Below, piece by piece: positions 55,356 to 64,000 of a DNA stretch of 64,000 nt (positions within the stretch are counted from its first letter, which is position 1; the number at the start of each line of letters is the position of its first letter). Origin of the DNA: Agapanthus africanus (lineage: Eukaryota; Streptophyta; Magnoliopsida; Asparagales; Amaryllidaceae); the NCBI GenBank assembly GCA_030015575.1, contig JASDDO010000019.1, positions 517,796,986-517,860,985 of the forward strand, in the 5' to 3' direction. The translations under genes and the position numbers were made by a program. The notes beneath the pieces were generated by a model, which saw nothing but the letters and a program-made list of their open reading frames with translations, searched no databases and had not been told where the DNA came from.

Positions 55356-57403
55356 TACTAAACCCGAACTAGTTCATTAGCAAGCTTTAAAAATTCAATC
55401 GTCGGAAAAACTGGAAAACAAAACACCGAAAACCCTACATTCTGTCGAATTTTAAAAGTGCTGTAAAAATTATTTCAGGTGTACTAAAAATACGTGCAGT
55501 GTTTTTTAAGATGGCTGAAGAAAAATGGTCCCCTGAATCCCCAAGACGACCGCGGAACCGCGGCGGATTGGACCGATCCACCGCGGAGTCGCGGCAGAGT
55601 CGAGGCCGATTCAGGCCATTCTTCTTCTGTTATTTCTTTCTTAAGGTGTTTAGTTCTCTGGAATATTTGGTTTCTACCCAGTATGTTTCTGAATGCTGGT
55701 TTGCATTTGGGGTGGTTACAGAAAATGTTTTTCGATCGAAATTCTAATTGTACTTGGCTAACCGGTTCTTCTGTAATGTTTATATGTGTTTTAAACTTCA
55801 TTTAATTGCTATATGTCTGTTAGTTTGAAGTTGCACATATTTGTTGGTTTGTGTATATGAGCTTATTGGATTGTCAATGATGAATAGCCGGGAATGTGAG
55901 ATGAGCGTTTTTTATCTTTCATTCATGTAAATTGTAAAATTGATGTAATATTATTTTGCGGGGCACATCCGGGTTGAGGTTGTAGCCACCGTTGTATTAT
56001 TTTCTTTTTACTGTTTTCTGCTCTTAGGATAGACCCAAGGTGGGGTGCACAGACTACCGGGTACTTTGAAGTGCCGAGTGGTCTACTCACTTTATTGAGG
56101 GAGGCTGCTCCACTTCTGGTATTTGGCGGGTAGTTTGCCGCACCCGTAGGGGTCTAGGGTGTGGTTTTGGCTATTCATCACGACCGTGTAATCCATTTGT
56201 CGTGCAGGCTCGAACGAAACACGGATTCCTAGCATATCCAATGTGTTCATCTGTGATCTGGAATGGCTATCATTGCATCTGACGAATGTTTATATCTATA
56301 TATGATATCTAGTAGGCGTTGCTTATGTTTTGCATCCACGCTAGTCCAGCCCCCGCTCTGTCGTTAGTTAAGTAACCTAACGGGTGATGACGGGGCCCAG
56401 TGCCGAATGCGGATGGCATAAGCATACGCCATATTTTCGTTGTTTTCTGCAATGGTAGGATTAAATTGATGGGACGCATTATATTAATGCAATGAAAACA
56501 AACCAAAGCTGAATCGTTGGAACAATTTCAAAACCACTCGGTTTTTTCTACAAACAGCAAAACTTTTAAAATCGCGGAGCTTAAACCACTCCTTTTAAAA
56601 GCCATCAAGGGTCCTTCGATTATATTAAGTTCGCTACGTTCACGGTTTCGCAAAAACCATTCGTAGCCCTCCGTCATTTCATATGTATATTCAATAGTAT
56701 TCAAGCTATGTTTGTTGACCTTCGTCAATGCATAGTGATTGGTAGTTGTTGGGTGTTCATATGTAGCATAGATAGATGTGTTGGTTTGGGACAGTCGTAT
56801 TACCTTGTTGACCTTCATCAAGGGTATATACGGGTGGGTTCAAATTAATCAGGACAATGATGGGTAGATCTTGACATGTAACTTATGATTTGTTGACCTT
56901 CGTCAAGCTTATAAGAGCATGGGGCAAAAATCCACATCGGGAGTTTCAAAAGAAACTGAAACTTGCTAGTGCTGCATACCATTTGGAGTTTGATAATGTT
57001 GGTAGGATTCCTTCAGCATTATCTCACAATGATATTTGGATCCCGATCCTACCGTGAGTATTCGCTACTCCTCGGGAAACTCTTCACTTAACGATCAATG
57101 CTATAAACCAAGTAGGTGTCTAGAACAGTGTTAGCGGGGCTATGCCTCCAAGGAAAAGTGGTTATTTAATTAAGGAACTTTGCAAAAGTGTCGTAAAACC
57201 TCTCTCGAAGTACCGACACTAGCCTGGCTGAACGGTTAAGCAAGAATTGTACGGTGAGATTAATCCTGACTAATTCTTCTTTTATGGTTTGAGGAAGGAT
57301 TCGAGAAACAGTGGGAGCCATCCTGTTTAGATAAACTAAAAACCAATCTAAAACTTGCAAGAGCATCATGCTAAGTGTTTTCTTCTCTCTCTCTTAATTA
57401 CAG
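55356..57403 (+). other. Element Z: 5' leader / candidate intron
   Basis: About 2 kb without a long gene. It includes a GC-rich palindromic block (55548-55595), the CCCCGCTCTGTCG block near 56350, and three hairpins TTGACCTTC.TCAA (56715-56728, 56808-56821, 56893-56906). The block 57113-57230 is shared with T, W and C2. It ends in TTTTCTTCTCTCTCTC and ATTACAG at 57403, a strong acceptor. Confidence 0.75.
57401..57403 (+). promoter_or_regulatory. Candidate splice acceptor before Z gag
   Basis: A 20-nt pyrimidine tract followed by TTAATTACAG/C. Equivalent acceptors precede gag/pol in A (33651) and C2 (11833); element I has a mutated AA. Confidence 0.5.
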
Positions 57404-58118
57404 CGGCCCAGTGACCAGACATAGGTTACATCTAGATAATAAAATGACTGAATCTGACTATAATAACTGGTAAAGGTCTGTCCAGATGTCCATTACCTAT
57501 GACAAACTAGGACACCTCTTCACTAATCCAACCCCTGCCGTCTCAGGACCAGTTTCCATCGTCACGGATATTGATATCCGTAAGACATCGGAAAAAGACT
57601 GTGCGAATGCCAAGTGCCTCGTGTTGGCCTCAGTTGATGGTACATACCAGAGGCAGCATGAGAAGATGGACTTAGTTTCTGTCTTCCTCCATAACAAAGA
57701 TTTATATGGAGAGCAATCTCGTATCGCAAGATATGAGACCTCAAACGAATTTCTTCAAGCGAGGTTGGCTGTCGAGTTATCTGTAGGGGACAACGTCCTT
57801 AGAGAGACTAGCTATTTTGATAAGCTCACGTACATGAAGACTACATTGAAGAACGGGTCAAATACTGACTTAATTCTACAGTCTCTGCGCTCTACTTACA
57901 CCCTGAAGAAAACCAGGGAAGTAGAAGGAAAGGGAAGGGCAAAAGTTTCTGGACTAAATGTGGTGAAGGAGGGACGTTCCTATTGTTACGGGAAAGGACA
58001 TTGGCAGAGAGATTGCTGGGCTAACAAAGAAAGTAGCCAGGATTCGAAGCATGTTGTGGCTTCGGTTTCGGGTGTGTTTGTAATAGAAAACTGTATGTCA
58101 ATTAACTCTACTTCCTGA
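57404..58118 (+). pseudogene. Element Z: decayed gag
   Basis: A copia Gag remnant. From the acceptor the gag frame is open through LDNKMTESDYNNW, then meets a stop. A 210-codon open stretch (57486-58118) follows, containing the SITYDKLGHLFTNP start, ASVDGTYQRQHEKMD and a damaged zinc knuckle (CYGKGHWQRDC; one Cys-spacing position lost). It then reads into the protease leader (VASVSGVFVIENC) and stops at 58116-58118, just before the protease motif. The same Gag start occurs in W. The body of Gag is shorter than usual, suggesting internal deletion. In a working element it would form the virus-like particle. Confidence 0.8.
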
Positions 58119-61100
58119 GTACTAGATACCGGATCAGGATCTCACATCTGTAATTCATTACAGGCTTTGAGAAACCGTAGAGTTATCAGGTTAGGTGATA
58201 TGACTCTCAGGGTTGCTAACGGAATGAGCGTGGACGCTAAATCCGTAGGGGAATATCACCTTGGATTGACAAGTGGGTAGATATTGATTCTACGTAATTG
58301 TCTATATGTACCTAGTCTAGCCTGTAATATCATATCCGTATCCTTACTTTCTAAGGAAGGATATGATTTTACTTTTGTAAGCGATGTGGTACACATCCAC
58401 CTACATCAGGTTCTGATTGGGTCAGGCACATTAGAAAATGGAATATACGTAATAAATCAAGCTCAGGTTTTCAGTGTCCAGAACACACTTAAAAGAAAAT
58501 CTCCGGAAACAAATCAGGCATTCTTATGGCATTGTAGACTGAGTCACATCAATGAGACACGGTTAACGAAGTTACATAAAAAGGGATATTTGAATCCGTT
58601 CGAGTATCAGTCTTATACTACTTGTGAATCTTGTCTCATAGGAAAGATGACAAAGACTCTAATCACTGGACATGGAGTAAGAGCGAGCGAGCTCTTGGGA
58701 CTCATACACAGTGACATGTGTGGACCAATGTCTACAAATGCGCGAAGTGGTTATTCATACTTCATTACATTTACGGATGATTTCTCTAGGTATGGACATG
58801 TCTTCCTGATGAAGCATAAATCCGAGGCCTTTGAGAAATTCCGCGAATACAAGAATGAAGTAGAAAAACAAACAGGCAAAAGTATCAAGACACTGAGATC
58901 TAATCGAAGTGGTGAATACTTGAGTGCCGAGTTTCTTGGCTACTTAAAAGAGAATGGAATTCTCTCTCAGCTTACTCCTCCATAAACACCACAACACAAT
59001 GGTGTATCGGAAAGGCAGAATCGAACCCTATTAGATATGGTTCGTTCCATGATGAGTAAGGCTGAGTTACCGCGATCTTTCTAGGGTTATGCACTAGAAA
59101 CAGCTGCATATCTTTTGAACAAGGTTCCAACCAAGACTATGCCTACCTCACCATATCAGATATGGATTGGGAAGAAACCCTATCTTCAGTACATGAAGAT
59201 TTAGGGATGTCCAGCTTCTATAAAAAGCAGAATATAGACAAGTTCGAGGCACACTCAGTACTGTTTAAATTTGTGGGATACCCAAAGGACTCTAGGGGGT
59301 ATTTTTTCTATTTTCGCGGAGGAACAAAAGATTTTTGTTTCTCAAAATGCCCACTTTTTGGAAAATTAATCTTTTTAAAGGAAATAGTGGGAGCGCAATA
59401 GAACCGGAAGAAATTCCAGAACCACAAACCATTACTGAAAGTGAGGTGGAACCAGAAGATTCAAAAGAACCGGACATACTTACGCCACTCCGAGGAAGTA
59501 GTAGGCAGTCTCATCCGCCCGAGAGAAACTGAGGTTTTCTTATAGACGGGGATAGAGAGGATTGCATCATTGACAATGATGTGCCAACTAGCTTCCAGTA
59601 TGCCATTTAGAGAAGAGACTCGGTAAAATGGCTAGATGCAAAATGGACCAAAATGGAGTCTATATACACCAACAAAGTATAGACTTTGAACTTTGCTCCA
59701 GAAGGGGTAAAACCCATAGGCTGCAAATGGATCGTCAGAAATAAGATTGGTGTAAATGGACAGGTTAAAACCTATAAGGCTAGTCTTATTGTAAAGGGTT
59801 CTTTCCATCAAAGACCTGGTTTGGACTATGATGAAACCTTTTTCTTCAGTGGCTATGCTCAAATCCATTCGGATCCTTCTTGACATTGTTGTCTTCCATG
59901 ATTGTAAGTTCTGGAAAATGAACGTATAGATGGCTTTTTCAGTATTTAGAAGAGTACATCTATAGGGTTCAGCCAGAGGGTTTTCAATCAGAGTGGGAGC
60001 AGCAGGTATGTGTGCAAGATGCTTAAGTCTATGGACTAAAGCAGGCATCGCGGAGTTGGAACATCTGTTTTTAATGAGAAAGTCAAAGAATTCGACTTTA
60101 TCAAAAATTCAGATGAACCATACATCTATAGTAAGATTGTAGGGAGAACTGAGGGATTCCTCGTCAAGAACGAGGATGACATTCTCTTAATTGGATATAA
60201 CATTCCTATACTACTATCAGTCAAAGGATTCTTGTCACAGAAGTTCTCCATGAGAAACCTGGGTGATACCAACCACATTCTGGGGATCCAGATCTATTGT
60301 AATAAATCAGAGTGGATAGTGGGACTTTTTAATGTCAAAGTACACCAACGCCATACTGAAAATATTTTAGTATGGAAGATTCTAAGCACGGTAGTCTACC
60401 GGCTTGTCACAGAATCACCTTCTCTAAACTGATGTCTACCAAGACTGATTTGGAAAGGGCTCGCATATCGATTATACCCTACGCTACTGCGGTAAGCTCT
60501 ATAACATATGCGATGTTGTATACCAGACCAGATGTTGCTTACACAGCAAAAGCATGGTAAGCCAGTATCAGCCAAACCCAGGGGAGAAGTACTGGGAAGC
60601 AGTATTGAACATTCTCATGTGCCTGAAAAAGACTAAGGAGATGTTCATGGTGTACAGCAATTTAGACTTCCAGATCGAGGCCTTTGTTGACTCCAGCTTC
60701 CAGAGTGATAAGAATGACTCCAAATCCATATCGAGTTATAGATTTATCCTCAGTAGAGGGACGGTCTGTTGGAAGAGCTCCAAGCAGAACACCGTTGCTG
60801 ACTTAACAATGGAAACAGAGTAGATCGCTGCTTCTGACACCGCAAAAGAGACAGTCTGGATAAGGAAGGTCTTAATTAAACTTCAGGTGGTTCTTTCCAT
60901 TGTTGCACCTATACTTTTGTATTGAGACAACAATCGGCGCTATAGTTTTAGGGAAAGAACCCAAGTCCCATCAGTGATCCAGACACATCTTAAGGCGGCA
61001 ACACCTGATCAAGGAGATAGCTTTTCTCCAGGAGATCGAGGTAAGGAGAGTAGATACGAAGAACAACACTGCAGATCCACTCACCAGGACCATCTCCCAG

Positions 61101-61160
61101 ACAGTATTTGAGAGGCTATTCGAGACCTTCGGTCTGCAATATGCCAGTATATGGCCTTAG
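58119..61160 (+). pseudogene. Element Z: decayed copia pol
   Basis: A full-length pol remnant collinear with C2. Protease motif LDTGSGSHICN is at about 58121. The integrase frame 58284-58985 has the zinc region H/H/CESC (intact CxxC) and HSD, FTDD and a changed SNRSGEY (catalytic D to N). A stop follows at 58983 before the NGVSERQNR segment. RT pieces run from 59686 (GCKWIVRNKIGV) through DYDETF; the YVDD motif is changed to NEDD near 60175. The RNase H region 60554-60823 has DSSFQSDKNDSK, and the frame ends WP-stop at 61160. At least six stops or frameshifts are visible, and two catalytic residues are lost. Confidence 0.88.
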
Positions 61161-61174
61161 TGCAAGTGGGAGAT
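61161..61174 (+). other. Element Z: polypurine tract
   Basis: TGCAAGTGGGAGAT between the pol stop and the 3' LTR, identical to that of C2. Confidence 0.9.
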
Positions 61175-63190
61175 TGTTAGTGTATATGCCTTAGAGGGCA
61201 TTATTGTATCATACTGGTTTGTATATTACTTAATGAAAGTTTGGGATATGCACAGTTGTATTGACAATCTTGCTCAAAATGGTAGTATGCTACCTGGTTT
61301 GTTTCTACTTCAATATGTGCATGTGTTTCTTTTAACATATCGCTTATATATATTAGTAGAGCCCTTAGGATCATTGCTTGATTACCAGCGTTGTGATGGC
61401 AGTCACACTAGTGGGGGCTGGGTAGTCTGTAAGCACATCCTTATTCAGGTCCCTAGTCGTAGGATTATCGAGACAGGGCATCGATACTTTAGAGTAGACT
61501 AGTGTGTACGCTTCTCATCCCAGCAGGGGAGATGGTCTGTCCCACAGCCATTAGTACGTCGTACTGGAGATAGTATGCAGGTGCTCATTAGGTTATGAGT
61601 ACACCGGACAAGACTCGTTGGGAACTGCTGGTCGGTAATATACCTATCGTTAGGTAGCAGTTCCCAAGTGACATGAGTACAGCTTAGTCCGTCGACTTAA
61701 CACTGCCACTTCGCCTCGAGTGTGTTCCCACTGTACTTTGATTACTACCCTACCACGGCTCAAAGGAGTCATGCAAACATGTAGTAGTTGGGTGCAGTCC
61801 CGAAGCACTTGGAGGCAGTGGCTGTTAGATAGGATTCGTCTCTTCCGGTATTGGGGGTTGATGTCGCGCTGTATTGGAGAGCCATTACACAAAGTCCCTG
61901 ACCAGGGCAAGCGAGATTTACTTGTAGTATTTCCAGTAGTTTCTTAGGGTGTTCTGGGCTATACTCTAGCATGACTTGTACCGCTATTAGGGGTCTGACG
62001 TTTACAGCCCCTAGGCCCGACATGCGATACTCATAGACGAACAGACCGGACTGTACGGAGATTGTCACAAATAGGCTCAGTTGGAGTTCGGATGAGTTAT
62101 TCTCATCGGTCTTCTTATCGACATATACCTGGGGTCGTTACTACAGCTAGTGCCGCTTGCGACCTGTGGTTAAACCCACTGCCAGCGTAATGTCGAGTCT
62201 TTAGAGTCCCACACAGAGGGTTTCCCTGCATTGGACAAAAGATATATAGGTCGTATAGTTTTACGACAGGGTTCGATCACGTGCGTGTGCTCGTGCGCGC
62301 ATGATAATTCGGACGGACAATACTAGCGGGCTTTGGTTTAAGCCGGATCCTAGTATTGTACTGATGGATTGTTTTTGTCTTTTATATCCGCATTTTTCGG
62401 AATACGGATACGGTTACGTATGTACGGACGAGGGGCATTTTTGTAAATTGGTCAAAGATGCTTCTAGAAGATGACATATCATAATTTGTATTTATCATTT
62501 TGGTTTAAATGATTATTCATTTTATGGATTTAGGAAATGATGTGGAAATTGCATGAGAGTGGGCATGGCTTCATGAGACACTTGGTGCGTTTTCAAGCCA
62601 TGACTCATTTGTTTGTAACTCTAACCTTATTTTATGTTTTGATATGATTTATTCTTTGAAAAAGAGAATATGGTTCAGTTAAGAAAACATATGAGAGCTA
62701 TCTTCATTCTTATTCTATTTCCTCACTAGCATTTCCTAAAAGGCCATCTTCTTCCTCAAAGCTCTAGTGAACTCATGTGTTGAGTGATCTAGGGAAAGCT
62801 TAGATATTAAAATCCATACACACATCTCTACATCCTCTACGACATCATGGGTAGCGATCTTGATCCCCTAGTTGCCTCCGTTGAGGTAGGAGTTCGATGC
62901 AGATCTCCTCGGGTGGATCATCTTGGAGTTGAGGAGTCCGATGAGGGAGCGGCGATCCGAATCGATCCATGGAGTCAACAACAAGAAGAAGGATAGCGAG
63001 GAATGAAGACCCGAAGGACCGGAATCTTGAGGTATAAACTTCTGTACATTTAGTTTACCTCACTTTTAGTTTGCTAGTTAGGGTTTAGCACCGATCCTGG
63101 AGTCCAAGTACGTGCCGCGATCTTTTGAAAATTGTTTTTCACCTATTCCGCCTCCTCGCGATCCCGCGGGGTGCGCGACATGGACTTACA
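61175..63190 (+). repeat. Element Z: 3' LTR
   Basis: Partner of 53310-55341, from TGTTAGTGTATATGCC to GACTTACA, with scattered substitutions and small gaps. The LTR-borne frame has a 12-bp deletion near 62960 and then an early stop, but the GAG/GTATAA site is retained at 63031. Confidence 0.92.
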
Positions 63191-63195
63191 CTTAT

Positions 63196-63657
63196 TATAT
63201 GTTGACCATAGCCAAGGTCATAAGTAACCAGGGGTAAAAACCATATCGGGAGTTTCAAGAGTTGAAATTTGCAATGAGATTACATACCATCTATATAAAA
63301 GTTGGATCCCGATCCCACTGTGAGTAAGAGTTACTCCCAGGAGAGTTTTGCACTTTACAATTAGCTAATCCAGTAGGCGTCTAGAAAGGTGTCAACGGGG
63401 CTTGACTACTGGGAAAACGAGGTTTCTTTTAATTAGGTCCGTACGAAAGCACGGGGATCCTCCCTCAAGGTACCGACACTGGCCGGCTGACCGGTTAGCG
63501 AAACTGTAGAATGTAATTAATCCTGGCTTGTTTTCTTTTAAGGTTTTGAAAGAAAATTTGATAAAAGCAGTGGGAGACATCGATTAGATATGATAATAAC
63601 CAATCTAATTCTTTGCAAGAGCATTTAATGGCAGATACCGATGATGGGACTTAAGCT
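63196..63657 (+). other. Element W: leader, last part
   Basis: Plus-strand leader resuming after Z: a TTGACCATAGCCAA hairpin (near 63201), then the block 63374-63490 with the CCGTACGAAAGCACGG hairpin and GTACCGACACTGGCC, very close to C2 12002-12120. The pyrimidine tract and acceptor seen in A, C2 and Z are not preserved here. Confidence 0.75.
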
Positions 63658-64000
63658 TCTTTTAGAGAAAAACAAACTGACAGGACCGAATTATAAAGAA
63701 TGATTGATGAACTTGAACATTGCACTCACATATGATAAAGTATCATATGTCCTCACTACCAAAGCCCCACCCGTCCCAGGACCTGAATCATTTGTTTCGG
63801 ATAGGGATGTCCGAAAAACATGGGATATTGATTGTGACACGGCCAAGTGCCTCGCGCTTGCTTCTATGGACAGTATTCCTCAGAAGCAACACGAGAAGAT
63901 GGATGTTCAATCCATCTTTCTTCATACAAAGGAGTTGTATGTAGAGTAATCTCGGACTTTGCGGTATGAGCCATCTAGAAAGTTGTTTCAGATGCGTATG
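63658..64000 (+). pseudogene. Element W: gag start, cut by window edge
   Basis: The beginning of a copia Gag: NKLTGPNYKE, then a stop where Trp is expected, then an open stretch (63704-63949) reading MMNLNIALTYDKVSYVL, PPVPGPESFVSDRDVRKTWDID and ALASMDSIPQKQHEKMD. It ends at a stop just before SRTLRYE. It is closely related to the Z Gag start. W is the outermost recognisable element of the window; its 3' part lies beyond the right edge. Confidence 0.8.

Larger units (their letters stand above)
53310..63190 (+). mobile_element. Element Z: Angela-like copia element, decayed
   Basis: A complete plus-strand element with LTRs 53310-55341 (2032 bp) and 61175-63190 (2016 bp), primer site, leader, gag, pol, polypurine tract and an exact CTTAT duplication. 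LTR differences are more frequent than in C2, T or G1. Gag and pol are recognisable from end to end but carry several stops and frameshifts, so it is an older autonomous-type copy. It sits in the leader of W. Confidence 0.93.

Noticed and set aside
53310..63190. Z as an intact autonomous element
   Set aside because: Several stops and frameshifts, a changed integrase Asp and YVDD changed to NEDD rule out activity of this copy.

Overview
This window is plant nuclear DNA made almost entirely of LTR retrotransposons nested inside one another. No ordinary host gene, rRNA, tRNA or CRISPR array is visible. The plant signature is the mix of Ty1/copia elements with long LTRs (about 2.0-2.25 kb), initiator-Met-tRNA primer sites (TGGTATCAGAGCC) and Angela-like pol, Ty3/gypsy chromovirus-like elements with 3.7 kb LTRs, and a Tat/Athila-like Ty3/gypsy element with an Asp-tRNA-type primer site (TGGCGCCGTTGCCGGGGA) and the AAGTTTGGGGG polypurine tract. 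The species cannot be told from this.

The elements are named here W, G2, Y2, A, I, T, C2, G1 and Z. Left to right: the 3' LTR (1-785) and pol C-terminal remnant (786-2019) of copia element A, minus strand. Copia element I, plus strand, inserted in A at 2019 after the target site ACAAG; its 5' LTR is 2020-2961 plus 21174-22244. That LTR is split by T (2962-21168), a Tat/Athila-like element with a single non-pol ORF. The T ORF is split by C2 (6314-16907, minus), a young gag-less copia element with a nearly intact pol. Then come the first part of the I leader (22258-23714); an inverted block (about 23715-53022) holding part of the W leader, a gypsy LTR (G2), a truncated copia LTR (Y2), the 5' half of A, the 3' LTR and pol of I, and the gypsy element G1 (38208-49462); the rest of the W leader; copia element Z (53310-63190); and the start of W gag at the right edge.

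The main result is a roughly 29 kb inversion. Element I has its 5' LTR in plus orientation at 2020 but its matching 3' LTR in minus orientation at 35489-37502. The target duplication ACAAG on the left is found as its reverse complement CTTGT at 35484-35488, next to the missing half of A. Both ends of the inverted block are head-to-head joins of copia leaders sharing a short AAAAGG/CCTTTT homology. Flipping 23715-53022 restores I, A and W at once and gives the insertion order W, G2, Y2, A, I, T, C2, with G1 in I and Z in W.

Many elements here look non-autonomous. T has no pol, C2 has no gag, G1 has a shortened gag and a broken pol between near-identical LTRs, and A and I carry the same decayed pol. 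The copia leaders are 2-3 kb long and share structure: a candidate intron running from a donor about 150-160 nt inside the LTR end to an acceptor just before gag/pol, arrays of small hairpins, a GC-rich palindrome, and a block of about 115 nt also found in the leader of T. T carries three hairpin plus AAGTTTGGGGG modules. No expression or database evidence was available, so functions are inferred from motifs.
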